Assembly (NCBI GenBank): GCA_038245795.1
Contig: JBBRSC010000038.1
Coordinates: 1-18,768 of the forward strand
Length of the DNA: 18,768 nucleotides
Origin: JBBRSC01 sp038245795
Lineage (GTDB): Bacteria; Actinomycetota; Acidimicrobiia; Acidimicrobiales; Microtrichaceae
Reading direction: 5' to 3'
Under the pieces are notes generated by a model. That model ran no database searches, was not told the origin of the DNA, and saw only the letters and a program-made list of their open reading frames with translations. Shown here in pieces: positions 7,183 through 13,698 of this stretch (within the stretch, counting starts at the first letter, position 1; every line of letters starts with the position of its first letter). Both the position numbers and the translations under genes were made by a program.

Positions 7183-8138
7183 TCCGGCGGTAACAGCTCG
7201 AGTGCCGCTGTCCACGGATCGATTCGCCGGTCGCCGATGTCAGCGACCAGCTCGACGAAACGCTCGTGGCGTGCGTCAGACATGATCCGCCGCAACAGCT
7301 CGGCGGTGATGATCGCTCGGAGCTCGCTCTCGGCGCGAGCCGACCGACGCTCGTGGAGTTCACCGGTCGCCGTGATGTGTGCTCGATGGGCACCGACGGC
7401 TTCACAGAGTTCGTCGACGCCACGGCCGGTCGTGGCGACGCTCGACACGATCGGCGGACGCCAACCAGTTCGTCCGCTCAACGACAGCATCTGTTCGAGA
7501 TCACGATAGGTGTCGCCCGAACCTGGCCGATCGGCCTTGTTGATCACGAACACATCGGCGATCTCCATGAGCCCGGCTTTGTTGGCCTGCACCGCATCGC
7601 CCCACCCCGGGTTCACCACCACCACCACGGTGTCGGCCGCTCCGGCCACCTCGACTTCGACCAGGCCCACGCCAACGGTCTCGATGATGATCCACCTAAA
7701 GCCGACAGCGTCGAGCACCCGCACCGCCTGAGGGGTCGCGACCGAGAGCCCGCCGAGGTGACCACGGGTCGCCATCGATCGGATGTAGACGCCATCATCG
7801 GTCGAGTGGTCCGACATGCGCACTCGATCACCGAGAATGGCCCCGCCCGAATACGGTGACGAAGGATCGATCGCCAACACTGCTACTGACTCCTGCCGCT
7901 GGCGAATCACCCCGCACAGCGCGTTGGTCAACGTCGACTTGCCGGCTCCCGGCGAACCAGTCAGACCGACGGTGTAGCCAGCGCCGGTGTGTGCGATCGC
8001 AGCACTCGCGGTGGCCCGAGCACCGGGTCCGCCACGTTCGGCGTTGGTGATCAACCGAGCCAGCGACGCCCGGTCACCACCCTGGGCGGCTTCGAGGAGT
8101 TCGTCGGCCGTCGCGTCAGAGAGTGACAGCGGTGCCAT
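7179..8138 (-). CDS. meaB: MeaB/ArgK-type GTPase, methylmalonyl-CoA mutase chaperone
   Basis: MeaB (MMAA in humans) is a G3E-family GTPase that loads and protects adenosylcobalamin in methylmalonyl-CoA mutase or related mutases. The 319-residue product has P-loop GSPGAGKS (61-68), AIDPSSPYSGGAILGDRVRM (89-108), ETVGVG (153-158) and the base-specificity motif NKAD (200-203). The segment NPGWGDAVQANKAGLMEIADVFVINKADRPG is typical of actinobacterial MeaB. Residue 159 is Leu (CTG) where I recall Gln in VGVGQ of most homologues. The ATG at 8138 lies inside the end of the NifU-domain gene (23-nt overlap), so translation is probably coupled. No mutase subunit is in the window. The gene converges on the Fur-family gene with overlapping stop codons and no room for a separate terminator. 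Confidence 0.94.
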   Translation of the reverse strand: MAPLSLSDATADELLEAAQGGDRASLARLITNAERGGPGARATASAAIAHTGAGYTVGLTGSPGAGKSTLTNALCGVIRQRQESVAVLAIDPSSPYSGGAILGDRVRMSDHSTDDGVYIRSMATRGHLGGLSVATPQAVRVLDAVGFRWIIIETVGVGLVEVEVAGAADTVVVVVNPGWGDAVQANKAGLMEIADVFVINKADRPGSGDTYRDLEQMLSLSGRTGWRPPIVSSVATTGRGVDELCEAVGAHRAHITATGELHERRSARAESELRAIITAELLRRIMSDARHERFVELVADIGDRRIDPWTAALELLPPD

Positions 8139-8379
8139 CGTCGATCAGTTCCATACCAGCCTGGGTCACCTCGGTGACCCCGGGGACTCGGTCCTTCACA
8201 ATCCGTTCGATGCCCGCCTTCATGGTGACGGTCGAGGACGGACAGCCCACACATGCTCCGGTCAGCTCCACCTGGACCACACCCGTCGACTCGTTGACAT
8301 CGATCAGCAGAATGTCGCCGCCATCCGCCTGGATGGCGGGGCGAATGATCTCAATGACATCAGCGACCTGGTCGTACAC
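8116..8379 (-). CDS. NifU-like C-terminal domain protein (Fe-S cluster carrier type)
   Basis: The 87-residue product is a single NifU C-terminal (Nfu) domain. It has the CxxC motif in LTGACVGCPSSTVTMKAGIERIV (Cys43, Cys46), preceded by IRPAIQADGGDI and followed by KDRVPGV. Such proteins carry or assemble iron-sulfur clusters for target apoproteins. The start is GTG at 8379 with a good GAGGAG Shine-Dalgarno sequence 6-7 nt upstream. It overlaps meaB by 23 nt and is the first gene of that pair. Whether it serves cobalamin-linked enzymes or general Fe-S supply cannot be told from sequence. Confidence 0.93.
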   Translation of the reverse strand: MYDQVADVIEIIRPAIQADGGDILLIDVNESTGVVQVELTGACVGCPSSTVTMKAGIERIVKDRVPGVTEVTQAGMELIDDGTAVTL

Positions 8380-8398
8380 GTGGGCTCCTCGACTGGAC

Positions 8399-8429
8399 TC
8401 CCTACGCTACGGGAGGCCCACAACGTCAA
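8399..8429 (-). promoter_or_regulatory. Possible promoter of the nifU-meaB unit
   Basis: On the minus strand TTGACG (8429-8424) is a good -35. The matching -10 is unclear: TAGGGA at 8404-8399 gives a 19-nt spacer and TAGCGT at 8409-8404 gives only 14. It would leave a short leader containing the GAGGAG ribosome binding site. Confidence 0.3.
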
Positions 8430-8495
8430 CCAAGGACTGATGGGGAAGCTTCCCGGCGACTCCGCCAACCGGTGGCGCCGCGCGAAGCTTGACCC

Positions 8496-8666
8496 ATGAG
8501 TACCGCGATCCTCCTCGCCCATCAGGGTGGCTGGGATGAGATGCTGCTCGTCGCCACGCCGATCGTGATCTTCTACCTGATCCTGCGCGCCGCCAACCGA
8601 CGCGCGAAACGGCTGGTGCCCCTTGATCAGGAACCGCCCCCGTCAGTCGTCGATCCGCTGGACTGA
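8496..8666 (+). CDS. 56-residue single-pass membrane peptide, function unknown
   Basis: This short frame encodes MSTAILLAHQGGWDEMLLV, a hydrophobic segment at about residues 16-31 (MLLVATPIVIFYLILR), a basic stretch (RAANRRAKR) and an acidic-proline tail ending in DPLD. The pattern of a HQGGWDE amphipathic lead, one membrane helix and positive-inside residues looks like a real small membrane protein, and I recall similar LAHxGGWDE peptides in actinobacteria. The ATG at 8496 has no clear ribosome binding site. It diverges from the nifU-meaB unit, and its last 24 nt overlap the end of murA on the other strand. No function is proposed. Confidence 0.62.
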   Translation: MSTAILLAHQGGWDEMLLVATPIVIFYLILRAANRRAKRLVPLDQEPPPSVVDPLD

Positions 8667-9899
8667 CGCACCGACCGCCGCCAGCTTGATGTCGAGTTGG
8701 TGATACCCGCGATCGATATGGTGCGCGTCGTGAATGACGGTCTCGCCTTCGGCGCGCAGCGCCGCACACACGAGCGCCGCGCCGGCGCGGATGTCGACGG
8801 CGCGAACGGGAGCGCCGGACAGCCAGTCACGACCCTCGATCACCAGATGATGGCCCTCGACATCGATGTCGGCCCCCATCCGGGCCAACTCGCCGACGTA
8901 ACGGAACCGACCCCCGAAGAGATTCTCTGTTGCGTAGCTGGTTCCTGTCGAACAACAGAGGGCCGCCACGAACAACGGCAGGTCATCGGTGGCGATCCCC
9001 GGATACGGCAGCGTCGACAGGTCGACGCTGCGGGGCCGACCACTGGACATGACCCAGATTCCGCGTGAGTCGGGAGCCATGCGTACACCCATGTCCCCCA
9101 TCTTCCGGATCACCGACGCCATGTGATCGTCTCGGGCGCCGACCAACATGACCTCGCCGCCAGCAACCGCGACGCAGGCGGCAAAAGTGGCGGCCTCAAT
9201 GCGGTCGGCGACGGTTTCGTGATCGACGGGACGTAGTTCCGTGACGCCTTCGATCGTGATGGTGGGGCTCCCGGCACCGACGACGCGGGCACCCATCCGA
9301 TTCAGAAAGGCTGCGAGGTCGGCGACCTCGGGTTCCCGTGCGGCGTTCTCGATGACCGTCGTGCCGTCGGCGAGTACGGCCGCGAGCATCACGTTCTCCG
9401 TGGCGCCGACCGATGGGTATTCGAGCGAAACCTTCGCCCCGCGCAACTGAGTCGCCCGCCCCACGATCGTTCCGTGCAGCAGTTCGAATGTCGCTCCGAG
9501 CGCCTCGAGTCCCTCGAGGTGCAGGTTGATGGGTCGGCTGCCGAAATCATCTCCACCGGGCATGGCGATGTTGGCTTCGCCGCAACGCGCCAGGAGCGGA
9601 CCCAGCAGGGCAGTCGACGCCCGCATCCGTTCGACGAGTTCGTAGGGCGCGGTCGGGGAGACTTCTTCGCCCACGGTCACAACCAGCACATCGTCGCCAT
9701 CCCACGCCACGTCGATCCCCAGGGCAGTGAGCACCTCGCCCATCCACTCGACATCGGAGATGCGTGGCACATTGCGGATCACGAATCGTCCCGGACACAG
9801 CACCGTGGCGCACATCAGCTTCAATACGGAGTTCTTGGCGCCGCTGATGGGGATGTCGCCCGTCAGCGGTCCGGACGGGCGAACGACCAACGAGGTCAT
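8643..9899 (-). CDS. murA: MurA, UDP-N-acetylglucosamine 1-carboxyvinyltransferase
   Basis: MurA transfers enolpyruvate from PEP to UDP-GlcNAc, the first committed step of peptidoglycan synthesis in the cytoplasm. The 418-residue product shows GPLTGDIPISGAKNSVLKLM at the start (with Lys22 and Asn23), VERMRASTALLGPLLAR, GGDDFGSRPINLHLEGL, SVGATENVMLAAVLADG and RFRYVGELARMGADI. The catalytic Cys of E. coli (Cys115 in PGGCAIG) is Asp117 here (PGGDDFG). This change is known from M. tuberculosis and others, keeps activity and causes natural fosfomycin resistance. The frame is open far upstream to 10853, but only the ATG at 9899 fits the family. That ATG overlaps the stop of an 11-codon upstream frame (ATGA). 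The 3' end overlaps the small membrane gene by 24 nt. Confidence 0.96.
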   Translation of the reverse strand: MTSLVVRPSGPLTGDIPISGAKNSVLKLMCATVLCPGRFVIRNVPRISDVEWMGEVLTALGIDVAWDGDDVLVVTVGEEVSPTAPYELVERMRASTALLGPLLARCGEANIAMPGGDDFGSRPINLHLEGLEALGATFELLHGTIVGRATQLRGAKVSLEYPSVGATENVMLAAVLADGTTVIENAAREPEVADLAAFLNRMGARVVGAGSPTITIEGVTELRPVDHETVADRIEAATFAACVAVAGGEVMLVGARDDHMASVIRKMGDMGVRMAPDSRGIWVMSSGRPRSVDLSTLPYPGIATDDLPLFVAALCCSTGTSYATENLFGGRFRYVGELARMGADIDVEGHHLVIEGRDWLSGAPVRAVDIRAGAALVCAALRAEGETVIHDAHHIDRGYHQLDIKLAAVGASVQRIDD

Positions 9900-9931
9900 G
9901 TCGGGTTCCCGAACGTGCCAGCACCACCCAT
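9896..9931 (-). CDS. Possible 11-codon leader peptide of murA
   Basis: An ATG at 9931 starts the frame MGGAGTFGNPT, whose TGA overlaps the murA ATG as ATGA. A TACTGT box ends 5 nt before this ATG. No Shine-Dalgarno sequence is clear for murA itself (only GGGAAC at the wrong strength). Leaderless translation of the mini-frame followed by re-initiation would explain how murA is read. The peptide itself has no recognisable motif. Confidence 0.4.
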   Translation of the reverse strand: MGGAGTFGNPT

Positions 9932-11483
9932 GTCCGACAGTATGGCGGACGTCGATCGCTTCGACGCCCACACGCCACCCATGACCACGCTCGTTCTCCG
10001 CCACGCCACCACCCCGGCACAGTCGCACGCGCTTCGTGCCCCGATTGATTCGCGGCTCGTGAAGGAGGCCGGTGACGATGTCCTCGTCGCCGTCGAGGGG
10101 CCCGTCCACGACTGGCATCGAGAACTCCGGATCGAGCCCGATGGCGCGCTCATCGAGGAGATCAATTTTCGTCTGGCACTTGGCGTATGGACGCCGTTGA
10201 TGACCTTCGCGGCCCGGTGGGCAATCCGCCGCAATCGCCTCGATACCGCCATGGGGCGATCGACGAAAGCTGCGTGGTGGGCGCCACCCGATCGGCTCGA
10301 TCAGCGCGGCGCATCGGTGTTGGCAGCCTGTTGCACCCTGGCGGTCATCGGCGGATTCGTCGGTGGACTGCTCGGCCAGACGATCACGTTCGTGTCCTCG
10401 GATCTGCACTGGAACGTGCGCACCCAGTCGAATGTGTTGGCGGTCATCCGCTTCGGGGCGATCCTGACACTCATTGGATTGGCCCTCGCCGACCGCGTCG
10501 GACGACGGCCGATGATCCGCTGGACGCTCATCCTCGCCGCGATGGCGGTGTCGCTCGGATCGCTGGCGCAGGGGGTCGCGTGGGTGACCACGTCGCAACT
10601 GCTCTGCCGCGGGCTCGTGGCAGTCGGGGTGCTGCTGCTGCCGATTCTTGTGTGCGAGGAAGTTCCGGCAGGGACCCGCGCGTACTCCGTTGGACTCCTC
10701 GCCATGTCCGGCGGGCTCGGGATCGGCATGGTGCTGTGGGTCCTCCCTGCGGCCGATATCAGCCTTGGGGCGTGGCGCTGGATCTGGGCGCTGGCGGTGC
10801 TCACCATTCCGGCAATTCTCGCGGTGACTCGCCATCTCCCGGAGAGCCAACATTTCTCCGCTGACGTCCGGTCAGCCGCGGTGCTGATCGACCGGCCGGC
10901 GGTCCGGCGAAGTTGGCTCGTTGCCACCATTGGCATCGTCGTCTTCTTGAATCTCTACGTCGCGCCCGTCGCCCAGCTTCAGAACGAGTTCCTCCGAACG
11001 GCCCGTGGGTTCTCCGCCACTCGACTCGTGCTGTTCGTCATCGGCACCAATACCTGGGGCGGCATTGGCGTGGTGGTCGGCGGCAAGCTTGCCGACCGAT
11101 TCTCGCGGCATCGCGTCGCGGCGGTCGGATTGCTGGGATTGAGCCTCGGCAACGCCGTGATGTATTCGACCAGTGGGTGGCCCATGTGGGTGGCCTCCGC
11201 GCTCGGATCGATCGTCGGCGGGGCGACCGTGCCAGCACTCGGCGTGCTCGGACCAGAGCTGTTCCCCACGCATCGCCGGGGTGGGGTCGGCGGCATCCTG
11301 AACATCTGTGCGACGGTCGGCGGCGCGGTCGGGTTGTGGCTGGCGGGTTCGCTCATCGACCAGTCGGGCTACGGGGTGGCGTTCAGATGGCTGAGCATCG
11401 CGCCACTGGCCGTGCTGGCCCTGCTGTTCCTGGTTCCCGAAACGGCCCGACGCGATCTCAACGAGATCAGCCGAGACCCGTGA
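9930..11483 (+). CDS. MFS transporter with a soluble N-terminal part
   Basis: The 517-residue product has about 100 soluble residues followed by a 12-helix major facilitator domain. Motif A occurs twice: LALADRVGRRPMIRW after TM2 and VVGGKLADRFSRHRVA after TM8. GPELFPTHRRGGVGG and the ending VPETARRDLNE point to the metabolite:proton symporter or sugar-porter side of the family; the substrate cannot be told. The N-terminal part (TLVLRHATTPAQ, then GPVHDWHRELRIEPDGALIEEINFRL) has the look of the C-terminal half of a START/SRPBCC-like domain, which is an inference. Possible starts are ATG 9930, ATG 9942 and ATG 9981; none has a ribosome binding site. I list 9930, but 9981 (MTTLVLRH) would leave more room for promoters opposite murA. 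The last 17 nt overlap the convergent hydrolase gene. Confidence 0.85.
   Translation: MSDSMADVDRFDAHTPPMTTLVLRHATTPAQSHALRAPIDSRLVKEAGDDVLVAVEGPVHDWHRELRIEPDGALIEEINFRLALGVWTPLMTFAARWAIRRNRLDTAMGRSTKAAWWAPPDRLDQRGASVLAACCTLAVIGGFVGGLLGQTITFVSSDLHWNVRTQSNVLAVIRFGAILTLIGLALADRVGRRPMIRWTLILAAMAVSLGSLAQGVAWVTTSQLLCRGLVAVGVLLLPILVCEEVPAGTRAYSVGLLAMSGGLGIGMVLWVLPAADISLGAWRWIWALAVLTIPAILAVTRHLPESQHFSADVRSAAVLIDRPAVRRSWLVATIGIVVFLNLYVAPVAQLQNEFLRTARGFSATRLVLFVIGTNTWGGIGVVVGGKLADRFSRHRVAAVGLLGLSLGNAVMYSTSGWPMWVASALGSIVGGATVPALGVLGPELFPTHRRGGVGGILNICATVGGAVGLWLAGSLIDQSGYGVAFRWLSIAPLAVLALLFLVPETARRDLNEISRDP
9937..9942 (-). promoter_or_regulatory. Candidate -10 box (TACTGT) of murA
   Basis: On the minus strand TACTGT fits TANNNT and lies 5 nt before the leader ATG (9931) and 37 nt before the murA ATG. 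It sits in the gap between murA and the divergent transporter gene. Confidence 0.4.
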
Positions 11484-12036
11484 GCCACTCCGTCGACATC
11501 GCCGCAATGTCGTCGTCGCATCCCTTGAGTTCGTGACGTTTCCCGAGCAAGAGGTGCCGGGTCACCGGACCCGAAATGTTCGGTATCCATGTGTCGAACT
11601 CGTCGGGCGTGCCGAATTCGTCGCGGTCGCCAGAGATGAAGCAGGTCGGCACCGCCAACGCAGGAAAGTGCTCGACGCGCAGTCGTTCTGGCTTTCCGGG
11701 AGGGTGCAACGGGTAGCAGATCGCCAAGACACCAGCGATATGGGCGTGCTGTTGAGCCGCGACCATCGAACAGATCCGCCCGCCCATCGAACGCCCGCCC
11801 ACCACGATCGACGTCGCTCCGGTCTCGTCGTGCAACTGGGCGAGCTGATCACGGACCTCCTCCAGCAGGTGCGGCGCGCGGTCCGGGAAGCGGCGCCCGG
11901 CGAGCCGATAGCCGAAGTCGAACCGTCGCACGGCAATGTCGGGGCGGACCGCGAGGATCGCCGCTTCGAGTGTCAGCAGCGACGAATGATCAGCGTTGGA
12001 GCCTGCACCGGGGGCCAACAACAGCCCATCGATCAT
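11467..12036 (-). CDS. Alpha/beta-hydrolase of the small KANL/dienelactone-like type
   Basis: The product of about 189 residues begins LLLAPGAGSNADHSS, typical of small predicted hydrolases of the COG3571 kind (from memory). The nucleophile elbow is GGRSMGGR (Ser83 counting from this ATG). ISGDRDEFGT carries the likely acid Asp, and GKRHELKG the His, so a complete catalytic triad is likely. It should be a cytoplasmic esterase or similar; the substrate is unknown. The start could be GTG at 12042 or ATG at 12036; both are 12-18 nt after the stop of the J-domain gene, so they probably share a transcript. TAGATC just upstream resembles the leaderless -10 boxes seen elsewhere but lacks the final T. 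The 3' end overlaps the MFS gene convergently. Confidence 0.85.
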   Translation of the reverse strand: MIDGLLLAPGAGSNADHSSLLTLEAAILAVRPDIAVRRFDFGYRLAGRRFPDRAPHLLEEVRDQLAQLHDETGATSIVVGGRSMGGRICSMVAAQQHAHIAGVLAICYPLHPPGKPERLRVEHFPALAVPTCFISGDRDEFGTPDEFDTWIPNISGPVTRHLLLGKRHELKGCDDDIAAMSTEWLTGLG

Positions 12037-12054
12037 CGCCACGATCTACTGGAC

Positions 12055-12759
12055 TCAGGCGCCGAGCAGGATGCGGCGAGCCTCGGTCAACTCTGCGATT
12101 CGCTCCGCCGCGTCGTCGGCTTCACCGCCGTGATCGGGGTGGGCGTCGCGGAGCCCATCTCGAAACGCTTGAATAACGGCACGTTTGGAAGGTGGCTCGT
12201 TCTCCAGCGCCGCGAGATCAAGGATGGTGAGGGCCCAACGGACCGGATCGTCGAGCACCCCCATCGAGAACGAGACGAGGCTCCCGGACAACACGCTGAT
12301 CAACCGATCGCCGATGGCACCTCGCCAGGTCAGCCCGGTGCGGACAACCGCCAGGATGGACGAACGCACAGCGGTCGGGGTGGCACCTGCCGCGTAGACG
12401 GCCGCGAGCACCTGCTGCGCAGGGGTCCCGATGTGATCCTCGAGATCGAATTCCAGCGTCTCGCCCATGCCGATGAGCCGATGGGTGCAGAGCTGCAGTC
12501 CGATCCGATCGGTCTGGAACCGATGTCGGAGTCTCGGTTGCGGAAGGCGATCGCGATGCTCCAGGTCCAGCGCCAAGCCATAGATTTCGGCAACTTCGTC
12601 TGCATCGAGTTCCTGCGCGAATCGGGCGGCAACACCACCCAGGAGCACCCCACCGAACCCGGGGCTCGGGTCCACAGGTAGGAACAGATCGCCGAGCGCC
12701 ACCCGACGGGTCGGGGCGATGGAGCGACTGAAGTACGCCTCCAACTCTGCCAGGACCAT
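12055..12759 (-). CDS. Conserved-type protein with C-terminal J-domain-like region
   Basis: The 234-residue product has no membrane segment. The last 65 residues (WALTILDLAALENEPPSKRAVIQAFRDGLRDAHPDHGG and on) look like a J domain: a helix, the HPD motif at 207-209 followed by HGG, then a final helix with AERIAELTEARRILLG. J domains stimulate Hsp70 ATPase, but the position at the C-terminus and the degenerate first helix are unusual, so DnaK partnership is only possible. The first 170 residues (from AYFSRSIAPTRRVALGDLFLPVDPSPGFGGVLLGG) are unknown to me. They include a LQLCTHRLIGMGETLEFDLEDHIG stretch. A TACCCT box ends 6 nt before the ATG, so a leaderless message is likely. The hydrolase gene follows 12-18 nt downstream. 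Confidence 0.8.
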   Translation of the reverse strand: MVLAELEAYFSRSIAPTRRVALGDLFLPVDPSPGFGGVLLGGVAARFAQELDADEVAEIYGLALDLEHRDRLPQPRLRHRFQTDRIGLQLCTHRLIGMGETLEFDLEDHIGTPAQQVLAAVYAAGATPTAVRSSILAVVRTGLTWRGAIGDRLISVLSGSLVSFSMGVLDDPVRWALTILDLAALENEPPSKRAVIQAFRDGLRDAHPDHGGEADDAAERIAELTEARRILLGA

Positions 12760-12765
12760 AACGTC

Positions 12766-12771
12766 AGGGTA
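12766..12771 (-). promoter_or_regulatory. Candidate -10 box (TACCCT) of the J-domain gene, leaderless type
   Basis: On the minus strand CAG-TACCCT is followed by 6 nt and the ATG at 12759. There is no Shine-Dalgarno sequence. The CAG-TANNNT-N6-ATG layout is the same as before the Fur-family and glpX genes. Confidence 0.5.
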
Positions 12772-12796
12772 CTGCGCAGCTCAGTTCAGCTCCGAG

Positions 12797-13618
12797 TCAG
12801 ACAAACGGACGGACTGCGTCCTTCATGGCTGTGGCGGCCTCGACGACCTGTTCATCCTCCCAGACGTCATCGCCGGTGGCGCTCAATCCGTCGCTGAGGA
12901 TCCTCGCCAGCTCGACGAGATGACGCCAGACGGGAGGCTCGAACCCGAACGGCAAGCCGATGTGCTCGATGATCTCGGCATTGTCGGCAACAGCAACCAC
13001 CGACGCTGTGTCGGACGGGTCACGTGCCAGATGAACTGACGCTTGCCAGAGTCGGCCGAGCACTGCTTGAACCTCGACGCCATCGTCGGCGGAGGTGTCC
13101 TCCTCGTCCGGATCCGGCATGGCATCAAGGATGGTTTCGACGGCATCCTCGTCGTCTGCATAGACGACGAGGTCTCCGGCTTCATCCCACTCGTAGGGGA
13201 TCTCCGCGACCACCAATGAGTCCGCCAACGACTGCTGCAGCGCGGCGGACCAGTCACCGACCTCGTAGACGACCTTCTCGCGATCGGTGTCCAACGCAAC
13301 CGTCGCGCTCACGAGGACCTCGTCGATGATGGCGTCGACCTCGTCCTCGCGGTCGGCGTCGACGCTGAGGTTCGTGCCCTGCCAGAAGTGCTTGATGCCG
13401 GCCGATGACAGCAGGGAGTCGAGGAGCGAGCGGGATTCGCCGGACCAATCGCTCACTTCGTAGGAGAGGAACCCGTCGCCGGCCATCGCCAAGGGACGAC
13501 TCGACGTGGGGTCGATGTCCTCGCGACCTTCGACATCGAATGGTCCCGTCTCTTCGTCGCCAGCTTCTTCGTCGCCGACTTCTTCGTCGAGCGGAGCCTC
13601 GGGATGCAGATCATTCAC
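12797..13618 (-). CDS. Acidic protein with two DUF2007-like repeats, function unknown
   Basis: The 273-residue product is very acidic. The N-terminal 45 residues are low complexity with a tandem DEEVG-DEEAG-DEETG run. Two similar units follow: residues 51-101 begin LSYEVSDWSGESRSLLDSLLSSAGI and 116-167 begin VVYEVGDWSAALQQSLADSLVVAEI. Both end in an acidic segment and a helix (DEVDAIIDEV, DAVETILDAM). Each unit has the look of a DUF2007 ('signal transducing') domain, where a helix is followed by a short sheet and a V-A-D-D-x-x-A-x-x-I/L helix; this is an inference. The C-terminal 100 residues are helical and unrecognised. I chose GTG at 13618, which has AAGGA 7 nt upstream, over ATG at 13645. 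It diverges from glpX. No function is assigned. Confidence 0.75.
   Translation of the reverse strand: MNDLHPEAPLDEEVGDEEAGDEETGPFDVEGREDIDPTSSRPLAMAGDGFLSYEVSDWSGESRSLLDSLLSSAGIKHFWQGTNLSVDADREDEVDAIIDEVLVSATVALDTDREKVVYEVGDWSAALQQSLADSLVVAEIPYEWDEAGDLVVYADDEDAVETILDAMPDPDEEDTSADDGVEVQAVLGRLWQASVHLARDPSDTASVVAVADNAEIIEHIGLPFGFEPPVWRHLVELARILSDGLSATGDDVWEDEQVVEAATAMKDAVRPFV
13551..13595. repeat. 15-bp tandem repeat, three imperfect copies
   Basis: Units at 13551-13565, 13566-13580 and 13581-13595 share TCTTCGTCG. They encode the five-residue acidic repeats near the N-terminus of the minus-strand protein and are probably a length-variable linker. Confidence 0.7.
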
Positions 13619-13686
13619 TTGGACATCCTTGCATCTGAGCCCCATGGATTCCGCCTCGCGATTCGAAGCGGTCTCAGGACCATCAG

Positions 13687-13692
13687 TAACGT
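13687..13692 (+). promoter_or_regulatory. Candidate -10 box (TAACGT) of glpX, leaderless type
   Basis: CAG-TAACGT is followed by 6 nt and the glpX ATG at 13699. The 6 nt (CTCCTC) cannot pair with 16S rRNA as a Shine-Dalgarno sequence. No clear -35 is seen. Confidence 0.5.
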
Positions 13693-13698
13693 CTCCTC

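Noticed and set aside
8380..8495. AAGCTT repeats and a GC-rich stretch in the gap before the small membrane gene
   Set aside because: They form no convincing hairpin, operator or RNA; only a possible promoter for the minus strand is supported.
9900..10853. Long N-terminal extension of the murA frame
   Set aside because: The frame is open but its composition (Arg, Asp, His, Pro rich) is that of antisense to the MFS gene, and MurA proteins begin at the ATG at 9899.
12043..12054. TAGATC as a further leaderless -10 box for the hydrolase
   Set aside because: It lacks the final T of TANNNT, and the upstream gene ends only 12-18 nt away, so cotranscription is simpler.
11533..12681. 382-codon open frame on the plus strand
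   Set aside because: It is antisense to the hydrolase and J-domain genes, both of which have clear motifs; no motif is seen in the plus frame.
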